Shown here one piece after another: positions 35,274-46,928 of a stretch of DNA of 64,000 bases (within the stretch, counting starts at the first letter, position 1; each line of letters opens with the position of its first letter). The translations under genes and the position numbers were made by a program. The DNA comes from Pseudocolwellia agarivorans (GTDB taxonomy: Bacteria; Pseudomonadota; Gammaproteobacteria; Enterobacterales; Alteromonadaceae). Below the pieces are notes generated by a model that was not told the DNA's origin, did no database searches, and saw only the letters and a list, made by a program, of their open reading frames with translations. The DNA lies in assembly GCF_002000085.1 (NCBI RefSeq), contig NZ_MUZU01000002.1:496001-560000 (forward strand), in the 5' to 3' direction.

Positions 35274-36959
35274 TTACGGCTGAAAATCAGCCGTGACCAA
35301 TTGTCCATTTTTAATAGTAACAACACGATCAGCTATTTCGGCTAAGTGTTGTTCATGAGTAACAATAATTACAGTTTGATCTTGTAATAATGTAGCCAGT
35401 TGTAAATTAAAGTCTTCTTTACCTTCTTTATCAATCATCGAGGTCGGTTCATCCAATAAAAGTATTGAAGGCTTGGCAAGTAAAGCTCTTGCGAGTGAAA
35501 TACGTTGTCGTTGACCACCAGAGAGTAAAACACCGTTTTCGCCCACTTGTGTCTTATAGCCAAATTCCAGTTCATTTATAAAAGTGTGTGCACCGGCCTT
35601 AATAGCCACTTTTTCAATTTCTTCTTTAGTGGCTTGTGGGTAACCATATGCTATGTTGTCCATAACAGAACCATCACACAATGCGATATCTTGTGAAACA
35701 AAGCCTATATACTTTCTTAATACCGATAGATTAATATCATTAATATTTGTATCACCAATAGTAATAACCCCAGTTGTAGGCTCTATAAAACGCATCAATA
35801 AATGTAATATAGTGGTTTTCCCTTTCCCATTCTCACCAATAATGACCAAGGTCTCACTTGCTGCAATATCTATGTTAACGTTGTTTAACAAAATATCAGT
35901 TGAATTATAACTAAAGCTAATGTTTTTAAAGGAAATACTATTACTCTTAATCTCTTGTTCTAACTCCCCTTTATCTATAGGCTCAGGCGAAATATTAAAA
36001 ACTTTAATTAAGCGGGTAGATGCCCCTAAAGCTTGTTGTGTTTGGCCATATAAGTTAGCTAAAGCACTCATTGGCCTTGCAAATAAAATCCCGTACATTA
36101 ATAAAGTAATTAAGTCAGGCATTGACAACTTACCTGTTTGATAATGAATAGCGCTCACAACCACAACCACTAACACTCCAGAAGTAACTAATAATTGTAC
36201 TAAAGGTGATAAAATAGCTTGAATTTTTAATTGCTTTCTTCGTAATTCTTGAATTTTATAGGCATTATTTTTAAAACGATCAGATTCTATATTTTCTCTA
36301 GAAAAGGCTTTAACTAATTTAATAACACCAAAGTTTTCGCTAGCGATGGCAACCGAATTAGCCTGACTTTGCACAATATCTTCAGTAAGAGGTTTAATTC
36401 CTTTTCCTAAAATTTTTAAAACAACAAAAAATGCAGGCACCATCAACATAATAATGAACGTTATAGTTGGACTAATTGACGCCATGAGTATTAAGGCTCC
36501 AACCAATATTAATAACGAAGGCACTAAACTGGTAATTACACCCGATAAAAAATGACTCAAAATGCTTACATCATTACTGAGTAGTGCAAGCGTTTCACCT
36601 TTTTTATTATTGTTAAAATACTTAACGGGCAGTACTTGAATATGATCATACAAACGGCAACTTAACTGTGTCAATACTTGTGCGCCTATATAGTTAATTC
36701 GGTAAGTAGAGAAAAAACGAAGTACTGCTTGTATAGCGAATAAAGACAACCAAATAAGTGCTATCCATTTATAGCCAAAATCATAAATAGTATAGTTTTC
36801 TAGAACACTTTTAGAGAACTGCCCTGCAAACCATGGAACACTTAAACTGACTAGACTTTCTAAAACCATTAAAATGATGACAAACAATACGCCTTTTTTA
36901 TGTTGTTTAAGCAAAGAGAAAAAATAAAAAAAACTCATTTTTTGTGTTTTCGTATTCAA
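35274..36959 (-). CDS. ABC exporter, fused transmembrane and ATPase domains
   Basis: This 561-residue protein has an MsbA-like layout: six transmembrane helices (about residues 20-310) and a C-terminal ATPase. The ATPase has Walker A G-E-N-G-K-G-K-T-T near residue 373, signature L-L-S-G-G-Q-R-Q-R near 475 and Walker B I-L-L-L-D-E-P-T near 495. It should work as a homodimer in the inner membrane. It is a single gene and its cargo cannot be told from sequence; MsbA itself normally neighbours lpxK, which is absent here. Confidence 0.85.
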   Translation of the reverse strand: MNTKTQKMSFFYFFSLLKQHKKGVLFVIILMVLESLVSLSVPWFAGQFSKSVLENYTIYDFGYKWIALIWLSLFAIQAVLRFFSTYRINYIGAQVLTQLSCRLYDHIQVLPVKYFNNNKKGETLALLSNDVSILSHFLSGVITSLVPSLLILVGALILMASISPTITFIIMLMVPAFFVVLKILGKGIKPLTEDIVQSQANSVAIASENFGVIKLVKAFSRENIESDRFKNNAYKIQELRRKQLKIQAILSPLVQLLVTSGVLVVVVVSAIHYQTGKLSMPDLITLLMYGILFARPMSALANLYGQTQQALGASTRLIKVFNISPEPIDKGELEQEIKSNSISFKNISFSYNSTDILLNNVNIDIAASETLVIIGENGKGKTTILHLLMRFIEPTTGVITIGDTNINDINLSVLRKYIGFVSQDIALCDGSVMDNIAYGYPQATKEEIEKVAIKAGAHTFINELEFGYKTQVGENGVLLSGGQRQRISLARALLAKPSILLLDEPTSMIDKEGKEDFNLQLATLLQDQTVIIVTHEQHLAEIADRVVTIKNGQLVTADFQP

Positions 36960-37130
36960 AAAATCATCCTGATAAAGATTAAGTTACTTGGTATTGAATA
37001 ATACGCAATGTATATGGCTACAATATTAACCTAAATCAAAATAAAAATTCTTCTTTTGCATAAAGAAGATTTAAATTTATTATTTCATCTAAGTAATATT
37101 TAAAAATAACAAACTTTAAATGTAAATAAT

Positions 37131-37159
37131 TTGTTAACGCAAATAAATATAGCTATAAT
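37131..37159 (+). promoter_or_regulatory. sigma-70 promoter of the OmpA-family gene
   Basis: TTGTTA and TATAAT are separated by exactly 17 nt. The -10 is a perfect match and the -35 differs at two of six positions. It lies 32 nt before the start codon; an AGGGA ribosome site follows. Confidence 0.72.
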
Positions 37160-37191
37160 CCACCCAATTATTTAAACAGGGAATTATTTTT

Positions 37192-38283
37192 ATGAAAAAA
37201 TCAATTTTACGTAGCGCTATTGCCATAGCTATTTCATCTTTATTTGCAACTACATCAGCTTTTTCAGCAGAACAACCTAATGCTGAAGACCTAGTTGGTA
37301 AAGCTTATGGTGGTATTCATCTTCTACATATTGATACAGACAGTGAACGTTGGTTAACTAACAGCCCTTTATCTTCACTTAACAATGGTGACGGTTTTGG
37401 TGCAGAACTAGGTTACCGCCTAAATACAACAACTGAACTAAGATTAGGTTACAGCCATATAAACTTAGATGCTAAAAATGGTGGTTTTGCAAAGCCTAAC
37501 TCTTCAAATATCGCATTTGACGTATTGTATTTCCCAACAGAGCAAAACTTCTATTTTGTAGCTGGCTTAAGTGAATTAGACATCGTTAAATCTAAATTAT
37601 CATCTAACTTAGGTTTAGGTTACCGTCACTATTTAAGTGAAAAAACAGCACTTTATTTTGAAACTAAAGCTCATTACCAATTTGATGAATACTATGATGA
37701 TTTCTCTGCACAATTAGGTTTCACTTACTTCTTTGGCGAATCAAAAAAATCTAGACCAGCTAAAAAAGAAACAAAACCAGCTCAAGTAATGCCAGAAAAA
37801 GCTGTAGCTATGTTAGATTCAGACAAAGACGGTGTTGCTGACGCTAAAGATCAATGTAAAAACACGCCAATGGTAAATAAAGTAGATGACCGTGGCTGTA
37901 CTATTTACATGGATGATGTTGCTTCAATTAATTTATTAATTAACTTTGATAATAACAACGCTGTAATTAAGCCACAGTACTTTGAAAAAATTAAAGAAGT
38001 TGCTGAATTCTTAAAAACATATGAATCAGTAAATGTAGTTATTGAAGGTCATGCTTCAGCTCCAGGTAACGACGCATTAAACAAAACATTATCTCAATTA
38101 CGTGCTAATGCAGTAGTAGATATGCTTACAAATAAATACGGTATTGATGCTGATAGACTATCTGCTGTTGGATACGGTGAAGAACGCTTATTAAATAAAG
38201 CAACGACTAGAGCGGCTAACGCTGAAAACCGTAGAATAGTGGCTACTATGAGTGTTGACAAAAAAGTAGCATTAAAACGTTAA
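37192..38283 (+). CDS. OmpA-family outer-membrane protein
   Basis: This 363-residue protein has a signal peptide (residues 1-26, ending S-A-F-S-A), then an eight-stranded OmpA-type beta-barrel (about 30-185). A thrombospondin type 3 repeat linker (D-S-D-K-D-G-V-A-D-A-K-D-Q-C near 212) and a C-terminal OmpA peptidoglycan-binding domain follow. The binding domain shows I-E-G-H-A-S-A-P-G near 285 and N-R-R-I-V near 350. It probably links the outer membrane to the cell wall. The gene has a strong promoter and its own terminator, as expected for an abundant porin-like protein. Confidence 0.9.
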   Translation: MKKSILRSAIAIAISSLFATTSAFSAEQPNAEDLVGKAYGGIHLLHIDTDSERWLTNSPLSSLNNGDGFGAELGYRLNTTTELRLGYSHINLDAKNGGFAKPNSSNIAFDVLYFPTEQNFYFVAGLSELDIVKSKLSSNLGLGYRHYLSEKTALYFETKAHYQFDEYYDDFSAQLGFTYFFGESKKSRPAKKETKPAQVMPEKAVAMLDSDKDGVADAKDQCKNTPMVNKVDDRGCTIYMDDVASINLLINFDNNNAVIKPQYFEKIKEVAEFLKTYESVNVVIEGHASAPGNDALNKTLSQLRANAVVDMLTNKYGIDADRLSAVGYGEERLLNKATTRAANAENRRIVATMSVDKKVALKR

Positions 38284-38354
38284 TACAGGTAAGTTAACTT
38301 ACTGAATTAGATTAAATTTATAAACTAAATGGAATCTAAACGACAAGATTTGTT

Positions 38355-38387
38355 AAAAGGCTAAAACATTGTTTTAGCCTTTTTTTA
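38355..38387 (+). terminator. intrinsic terminator of the OmpA-family gene
   Basis: A stem AAAGGCTAAAAC / GTTTTAGCCTTT with a three-base loop and a long T-run lies about 70 nt after the stop. Confidence 0.9.
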
Positions 38388-38455
38388 TCTAAATGAATAT
38401 CCCGCCATTAGTAATGAATTCGAGTAAAAAACTAAGAATAAAGTTAGTATCCTCC

Positions 38456-40531
<2,076 letters not shown>

Positions 40532-40644
40532 TCACTTAAAGTTAAAAACAAAAAAGGCTCTATAAAATAGAACCCTATTATAACCAAGTTGGTAATATTA
40601 TTATTAAACTTGGTATTACTTAAACTGCTATAGCATTAAAAAGG

Positions 40645-41883
40645 TTATGCTAATGCGATACGATTTTTTCTTTCAAACTCTCTAATTTTACTCATGTAAT
40701 GCTGTTCTGTTTGTTTGGTCATAACACTACGTTTATCATCGAGAAGTTGTGCTCCAAACTCTATAGAAATTTGCTTGGCTGCCCCTAACATATGCTCAAA
40801 CACTTCAAATGCATCTCCTGCGTTAGGTAAGGTCATAAATAATGTTACCCCGCAGGTTGTGAAGTTTTCTAAAGCGTCTAAGTCGAAAGTTCCAGGGTTC
40901 ATAATATTAGCTAAACTAAAAGTTACTTTACCATTACCTGCGCTGTCTTGATGACGATGAAAAATATCCATATCTCCATAACGTAAACCTAAAGTGAGCA
41001 AGGTAGGCAGTAACGCTGCACCAGAAATCACCTCTCCTTGAGGCATAACAACAGACACTACCAAAACTTCAGGTTCAAGTGGTTCTCTTTTTATTTGTTT
41101 TTCAGCGGTTACGGGGTCATCAATTGCTGACATAGATGGCATATCACCGGTATCTACAGGATCACCAAAGTTTAATTCAATTTGATTACGTTTAACGGCT
41201 TCTTTTTTTGTAATTGGAGCTTTCTTTTTAACTTTAGGTTTAGCTGTAGTAATAACCTCTTTAGTTTGAGGTTTTGGTTGTGTGATAGGCGTATCGTACA
41301 ATGGCTTGTCAATAACAACTGGCTTTTCCACAGGTTCATCTATGTTTTCATTATTAAATAAATCAGGGTTTTCTATTACGCCGTAGTCAAAATCGACAAT
41401 ATCGTCACCAATATCTGTAGAATAATCTTGCTCAGAGGTTCCTAATTGCTCAATGCCAGCGTCCGTTAAGCTAATATCAATTGAAGATGATTTAACTTTA
41501 GTTTCAGTCGTATTTATCGAGCTTGTTATTTTCAGATCAGATGATTCGCTATAGTCAAAATCATCATTGTCTATTTCTGTATCAACGGCACTATAACTCG
41601 GCTCTTTTTTAGCTGCAGTTAAAGGCGTATTTTTTACTTCATTATCACTAAATGACGGTCTATCGCTTGGTGTTTTACTACCAACTACACGCGGTTTACT
41701 TACGCCGTCTTGATCAAAGCCAGAACCATCAAAACCTCTTTCAATGGGTTCAATCGGTTCATTCGTCGCTTTTAATTTATAGGGGTTTTTATTTTTTCTT
41801 ATCGTTATAAAACCATGTATAAAAATTACTGCAATAATAACAGCGCTTAGAATTATAAGGGTGTTTCTAAAATTGCCTTCCAT
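40645..41883 (-). CDS. zipA: cell division protein ZipA
   Basis: This 412-residue protein has an N-terminal transmembrane anchor (about residues 5-28, then basic K-N-K-N-P-Y-K). A long acidic, Pro- and Thr-rich unstructured linker spans about 35-270. The C-terminal FtsZ-binding domain starts near 275 (V-L-V-V-S-V-V-M-P-Q-G-E) and includes H-R-H-Q-D-S-A-G-N-G near 318. ZipA ties the Z-ring to the membrane. The linker is longer than in E. coli (328 residues in total). The gene begins 8 nt after smc ends. Confidence 0.93.
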   Translation of the reverse strand: MEGNFRNTLIILSAVIIAVIFIHGFITIRKNKNPYKLKATNEPIEPIERGFDGSGFDQDGVSKPRVVGSKTPSDRPSFSDNEVKNTPLTAAKKEPSYSAVDTEIDNDDFDYSESSDLKITSSINTTETKVKSSSIDISLTDAGIEQLGTSEQDYSTDIGDDIVDFDYGVIENPDLFNNENIDEPVEKPVVIDKPLYDTPITQPKPQTKEVITTAKPKVKKKAPITKKEAVKRNQIELNFGDPVDTGDMPSMSAIDDPVTAEKQIKREPLEPEVLVVSVVMPQGEVISGAALLPTLLTLGLRYGDMDIFHRHQDSAGNGKVTFSLANIMNPGTFDLDALENFTTCGVTLFMTLPNAGDAFEVFEHMLGAAKQISIEFGAQLLDDKRSVMTKQTEQHYMSKIREFERKNRIALA

Positions 41884-41891
41884 TTTTCAAC

Positions 41892-44800
41892 CTACAATAT
41901 TTCGGCCATAGCGACAGCTTCTTCAATATCAACAGCAACCATTTTTGAAACTCCGGGTTCAAACATGGTAACACCTGTTAAATGAGAAGCCATTTCCATG
42001 GCTATTTTATTATGACTTATATAAATAAACTGAACAGTTCGCGACATTTCACGAACCAAGTTACAAAATCGACTTACGTTGGCATCATCCAACGGAGCGT
42101 CAACTTCATCCAACATACAAAAAGGTGCTGGATTTAATCTAAAAATTGCGAATACTAATGATAAAGCGGTCAGCGCTTTTTCACCACCAGATAATAGATG
42201 AATAGTACTGTTTTTTTTACCAGGTGGTTGCGCCATTATTGTTACTCCGGTATCTAACATATCGGTTCCTGTTAATTCTAAATAGGCTTTCCCTCCACCA
42301 AATACCTTAGGGAACAGGCTTTTCAGGTCTTTATTTACCTGTTCAAAGGTGTTTTTAAATTTCTGACGACTCTCTTTGTCTATTTTTTCGATTGCTGCTT
42401 CTAAGGTGTTAATTGCTAAAGTTAAATCATTATTTTGTGTATCTAAATATTCTTTACGTGTTAATTGCGTTTCGTATTCATCAATCGCCGCTAAATTAAT
42501 CGCACCTAAACGCTCTATATCTTTCGAAAGTCGAATAATATGTGCTTGCCAAATGCTTTCTTTGGCATTTTTAGGCATGTTACTCAGTATTTCATCAAAT
42601 GATTGTTGTGTTTCTCGCAGTAAATCTAATGACGATTCTGCTCGTAATTTAAAACTTTCATAATCTAAATGAAATTTAGCGGATTTTTCACGTAAAGTTA
42701 AAATATTATCCTGATTTTTCTTTTGTTCAAGCTCGAGTGTTTTCACCTCAAGCTGAGTATCAGCAATGTCTTGCTGAAGCTTTTCTATTTTACTGTCTGT
42801 TTCAGACATTTCTTTAAGCCATTGAACCAGCTTATCTTCATCAATTTTTAATGGTTCGGCACTGTTATCAATAACATGCTGATTAGACATTTGTTGCTCT
42901 ATTAAACGCTCTATTGTTTTTTGAACACTTTGAACACTCTGCTTACATTGATCTTTTTCGTTTTTAAATTGCTCAACTTTGATCGCTATATTATGACGAT
43001 CTTCAGCTAAGTCGTTCACTCGTTTTTGCGCAACACTCACTTGTTTTGCTAGGCTTTCTTGTTGATTTTTTAATTGGTCAAAATCGACATCAGCCGGCAT
43101 CACTAACTGATTACGCTGCTCCGTAAGCTGGTTAATATTTTGCTGAATATTGATGAGTTGTTGTTTATGAAACTCAATGTCACTTTTTATTTTTTGCTGT
43201 TGTGTTAAATAAAATTGCTGATTTTGCTCCTCTAATGCTTCTGTTTGTTTAGCGTTTTGTAGCGATAACTCAATAGTTTTACTTTCAGTATTTAACTGTT
43301 CTTGTTCTACTAACAACTCTTGCAACTCAAGTTCTAATTTAACTAACAGTTCTTTATTTGTATTAATAGCTTGTTCTAGTTGACTAATATCTTTCGTTAA
43401 TTGCTCTTTTCTTTCAAGTAACAAAAGGTGATTAGGCGTGCTTTCAATAGTACCTTTACGAACAAAACCATGTCCTAACCACGTAGTATCCATGCAAATA
43501 ACAGATTCGTCATACCCAAGTTTAGGAAGCATTTTTTGCGCTTGTTCAACATTATCAGCAAAGTAAATTTTTTGAAAAAAAGAAAGAGCAGACGGTAAGT
43601 TCTTTATTTTTTCAGTAACAGAGCCTGCAGGATTTTTGTTTATATGAGTATTCAACTCAATTAACAAAGCCGTATCTAAATGTTTAATGGCTAAAATAGA
43701 ATCTGATACTGAGTCGACTATTTCTGCTTGCGACCAACTTAACAGTAAACTTTCTACCGCTTTTTCCCAGCCAGATTCAACGCTAAGCTGCTCAACAAGG
43801 GTTTGAATATTTTGCTGTTGTTCACCACCTTCAACGACTAAGCCTTTTTCTTGTAGGCTATTTCCTCTTAAACAAGCATGCTGTTCAACTTGCCAATTTT
43901 CTTTACGAGAAAGTTGCTCATCGATGTTCGTTATATTGTTATTTAATGCAGTTAAAGAGGCTGTTTCACTGGCTAATGATTGCTTAGTTTCATTTGTTTT
44001 ATTTTGCTTAGCTTGGATCAACTGATTTAATTGCTGTTGTTTACTTAGGCTAAGCGCTAACGACTTCTCGATAGTTTTACTTTCTTTGATATCGACCTGA
44101 TTCGATGAATTATTCTGATGCTGCTCATCAATATATAACAGCTGATTATTTAACGATTCGATTTGTTCATTAGCTTGTGATTTTTTTTGCTGCTCTAATT
44201 CGACTTTATTTGTAATAGTTGCTGTTTTTTCTTTGAATTCAGCAACACTTTGGTAAGAAGCATTCCATAAAGCTTGCACTTCATTTTGTTGTGTAGATAA
44301 ACCTTCTAACGTTTTTTGTTCTGTTATTAATTTTTTTTCTACATCGCTCAACTGAGGTAAAATGGTCGTTAAGCTGTTTTCTAATTTATTTCTTTTTTCT
44401 TGTTCTGTTTTTAAAAGCGCTTGAGCATTTAAAAGTTGCTGCTGAGTAATATCGTTATTTTGTGTAATACTGGTGCTTTGCTGTTTTAAATGCTTAATAT
44501 TTTGCTCTGTGCGGGCAATATGATTAGTTAACTCTAACTTTTTATTGTTAAACCCAGTAATGCTCTCATTATTTAGTTCAACCTTTTGCTTCGCTTGAAA
44601 CAGAGCAATATTTTGTTCTTCTTGAATTTTAGCAATCGACTCAATATCAATTTGGGCATCGTTATAAAACGTTTGTTGCTGTTTACTTTGCTGATCAAAA
44701 GTTTGCCAGCGTAATACTGAAAGTTCAGCTTTATATTTTCGCTCTTGTGCTTTTAAGGTACGAAAACGTTTAGCTGCTTCCGATTGTTTATGGAGTTTAT

Positions 44801-45416
44801 CTATTTGTAAACTCAGTTCAGCACGAATGTCACTCAAACGAGCAAGGTTTTCACGGGTGTGTCTAATTCTATTTTCGGTATCTTTACGTCGTTCTTTATA
44901 TTTTGAAATACCTGCTGCTTCTTCAATAAAGATACGTAATTCATGGGGTTTAGATTCGATTAAACGAGAAATAGTACCTTGTTCGATAATGGCATAACTG
45001 CGAGGTCCTAAACCTGTACCTAAAAATATATCCGTTATATCTCTACGACGACATTTGGTTCCATTTAAAAAATAAGTGTTGGTGCTTTCTCTATTGACTA
45101 AACGACGAATAGAAATTTCATTGCGATCCGCCATATTACCTTGAATACGGCCATCAATATTATCAAAAACTAATTCTACACTGGCTTGACCGATAGGTTT
45201 ACGGCTTGATGAACCATTAAAAATAACGTCGGTCATAGAATCGCCACGTAAATTTTTAGCTGAACTTTCACCTAACACCCAACGAACAGCATCAATGATA
45301 TTAGATTTACCACAACCATTTGGGCCAACAATCGCGGTCATTTGTTGTTCAAAAGGCACTTTAGTTGGATCAACAAAAGATTTAAAGCCAGCCAGTTTTA
45401 TATGCTTTAAGCGCAT
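41892..45416 (-). CDS. smc: chromosome partition protein SMC
   Basis: This 1174-residue protein is a full SMC. It has an N-terminal ATPase half with Walker A G-P-N-G-C-G-K-S-N (residues 32-40) and two long Gln/Glu-rich coiled coils (about 170-500 and 670-1000). The hinge lies near 520-660, and the C-terminal half has signature L-L-S-G-G-E-K-A-L-T near 1085 and Walker B M-L-D-E-V-D near 1110. It condenses and segregates chromosomes. A canonical SMC, not MukB, is used here, consistent with Alteromonadales. It heads the smc-zipA(-ligA) group. Confidence 0.96.
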   Translation of the reverse strand: MRLKHIKLAGFKSFVDPTKVPFEQQMTAIVGPNGCGKSNIIDAVRWVLGESSAKNLRGDSMTDVIFNGSSSRKPIGQASVELVFDNIDGRIQGNMADRNEISIRRLVNRESTNTYFLNGTKCRRRDITDIFLGTGLGPRSYAIIEQGTISRLIESKPHELRIFIEEAAGISKYKERRKDTENRIRHTRENLARLSDIRAELSLQIDKLHKQSEAAKRFRTLKAQERKYKAELSVLRWQTFDQQSKQQQTFYNDAQIDIESIAKIQEEQNIALFQAKQKVELNNESITGFNNKKLELTNHIARTEQNIKHLKQQSTSITQNNDITQQQLLNAQALLKTEQEKRNKLENSLTTILPQLSDVEKKLITEQKTLEGLSTQQNEVQALWNASYQSVAEFKEKTATITNKVELEQQKKSQANEQIESLNNQLLYIDEQHQNNSSNQVDIKESKTIEKSLALSLSKQQQLNQLIQAKQNKTNETKQSLASETASLTALNNNITNIDEQLSRKENWQVEQHACLRGNSLQEKGLVVEGGEQQQNIQTLVEQLSVESGWEKAVESLLLSWSQAEIVDSVSDSILAIKHLDTALLIELNTHINKNPAGSVTEKIKNLPSALSFFQKIYFADNVEQAQKMLPKLGYDESVICMDTTWLGHGFVRKGTIESTPNHLLLLERKEQLTKDISQLEQAINTNKELLVKLELELQELLVEQEQLNTESKTIELSLQNAKQTEALEEQNQQFYLTQQQKIKSDIEFHKQQLINIQQNINQLTEQRNQLVMPADVDFDQLKNQQESLAKQVSVAQKRVNDLAEDRHNIAIKVEQFKNEKDQCKQSVQSVQKTIERLIEQQMSNQHVIDNSAEPLKIDEDKLVQWLKEMSETDSKIEKLQQDIADTQLEVKTLELEQKKNQDNILTLREKSAKFHLDYESFKLRAESSLDLLRETQQSFDEILSNMPKNAKESIWQAHIIRLSKDIERLGAINLAAIDEYETQLTRKEYLDTQNNDLTLAINTLEAAIEKIDKESRQKFKNTFEQVNKDLKSLFPKVFGGGKAYLELTGTDMLDTGVTIMAQPPGKKNSTIHLLSGGEKALTALSLVFAIFRLNPAPFCMLDEVDAPLDDANVSRFCNLVREMSRTVQFIYISHNKIAMEMASHLTGVTMFEPGVSKMVAVDIEEAVAMAEIL

Positions 45417-45627
45417 ATTATAAACAACTCCTTTTAATCATATTTAATTGTCGCCTACAAAGATTGGAATAATTGATGATAAGATAAACGATTTGCTCGC
45501 ACCCTATTATAAGCCGCTAACTTTACCAGATGTTGATGTGCTTTGTAACAATTCAATACTGTAATTTTAAAGCCGTTCAACATATAATCGACTCTGTAAT
45601 ATCAAACAGTTAGGTAAATTAAAAACA

Positions 45628-46377
45628 ATGCAACATAATACATCTTCAACACAAAATACCAGTGGCGCTGGGTATTTTTTTAAAGGTTTTGACCTTATTC
45701 AACAAAAAGGCATTAAACGATTTGTTTTTGTTCCGTTATTTATCAATTTAATTTTATTCGGCGTAGCTTTTTATTACCTTTATTTGCAACTCGATCATTA
45801 CATGGCAATGTTTACCCAGTGGTTACCTAGTTGGTTAACTTGGCTTAGCACGGTTTTGTGGCCTTTTGTTTTAATTGCCGTTGTGGTGCTGTTTTCTTTT
45901 ATATTTAGTACGGCAGCAAACTGGTTGGCTGCGCCTTTTAATGGTTTATTATCAGAAAAAGTTGAAGCAATGTTAACAGGTGAACCAACCCCTGATGGTG
46001 GTTTTAGCGATATTATTAAAGATATTCCTCGTACTGTAGGCCGAGAGTGGACCAAGCTTTGTTATTACGTACCTAGAGCGCTAGGATTTCTTTTAATCAT
46101 GTTTATTTTACCCGTTATAGGGCAAGTTATTTGGTTTATTTTTGTTGCTTGGATGATGGCTGTTCAATACAAAGATTACCCTTTTGATAATCATAAAATA
46201 TCATTCACTGAAATGAAAAATGCACTTAAAGAAAAACAAGGTCTTAGTTATGGCTTTGGCTTTACTGTGGCTATTTTTTCAATGCTTCCTGTAGTCAATT
46301 TAATTGTAATGCCTGTTGCCATTTGTGGAGCAACTAACCTTTGGGTTGATCATTATAGAAAATCATTTATACGTTAA
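45628..46377 (+). CDS. cysZ: sulfate transporter CysZ
   Basis: This 249-residue membrane protein has about four long hydrophobic helices and the family motif A-A-P-F-N-G-L-L-S-E-K-V-E near residue 96. R-T-V-G-R-E-W-T-K-L near 130 and Y-P-F-D-N-H near 188 are further family phrases. CysZ mediates sulfate uptake for cysteine synthesis in E. coli. It is divergent from smc; in enterics cysZ lies beside zipA in the same area, so the neighbourhood is partly conserved. Confidence 0.92.
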   Translation: MQHNTSSTQNTSGAGYFFKGFDLIQQKGIKRFVFVPLFINLILFGVAFYYLYLQLDHYMAMFTQWLPSWLTWLSTVLWPFVLIAVVVLFSFIFSTAANWLAAPFNGLLSEKVEAMLTGEPTPDGGFSDIIKDIPRTVGREWTKLCYYVPRALGFLLIMFILPVIGQVIWFIFVAWMMAVQYKDYPFDNHKISFTEMKNALKEKQGLSYGFGFTVAIFSMLPVVNLIVMPVAICGATNLWVDHYRKSFIR

Positions 46378-46470
46378 TTAAAAGTAAGTAAAAGCTATAT
46401 ATCTGCACTCGCTTAGCCAAAACAAACATGCTATAACTCGTTATATTCATATTTCATATAGGGAAATGCT

Positions 46471-46845
46471 GTGACTAAAAACACCAAAAGATCACTGTTA
46501 TCTTCAATATTCTGTTCTACCTTATATTCAGCATTGTTAAGTGCCACACTGATAAGTACAAGCGCAAATGCTACAGATACTGAAAAAGTAACGATTGAAG
46601 TAATGAACGACGCTAAAATTTTCGCACAATTTGACGATGAAATTCCCGCCGTTATTAATTATTTCACCAAAAGTAATGAAACGAGTATTGTGGATTTTTA
46701 TGAAGAAAAATATGGCCAAGCCATTTCATCTAACAGAAAAAAAGGCCGTTTAGAAAAATCATTTATAAAAGATAACTACAATATAAAGATTATTATTTCT
46801 GAGCAAAATAATTTTAGACAAGTTGATGTGTTAGTCACTAAATAA
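46471..46845 (+). CDS. small exported protein of unknown function
   Basis: This 124-residue protein starts with GTG, preceded by AGGGA. It has a signal peptide of about 34 residues (ending S-T-S-A-N-A). The mature part is small, mixed in charge, without cysteines. It has a T-K-S-N-E-T-S-I-V-D-F-Y-E-E-K-Y-G segment near 68 and a basic R-K-K-G-R patch. No family is recognised. Its own terminator follows. The gene looks real because of the ribosome site, signal peptide and terminator. Confidence 0.68.
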   Translation: MTKNTKRSLLSSIFCSTLYSALLSATLISTSANATDTEKVTIEVMNDAKIFAQFDDEIPAVINYFTKSNETSIVDFYEEKYGQAISSNRKKGRLEKSFIKDNYNIKIIISEQNNFRQVDVLVTK

Positions 46846-46875
46846 CGCAGATATAATATTCAACCCCTAGTATAC

Positions 46876-46902
46876 AAAAGGAGCTTAATGCTCCTTTTTT
46901 AG
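46876..46902. terminator. bidirectional intrinsic terminator
   Basis: A stem AAAAGGAGC / GCTCCTTTT with a five-base loop and T-runs on both sides lies between the convergent small exported-protein gene and the M1 peptidase gene. Confidence 0.85.
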
Positions 46903-46928
46903 TTAATAGTTTTGTCTGATAGCTATTT

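Noticed and set aside
35274-36959. Naming the ABC exporter MsbA
   Set aside because: lpxK, the normal neighbour, is absent and the sequence gives no specific MsbA feature beyond the shared architecture.
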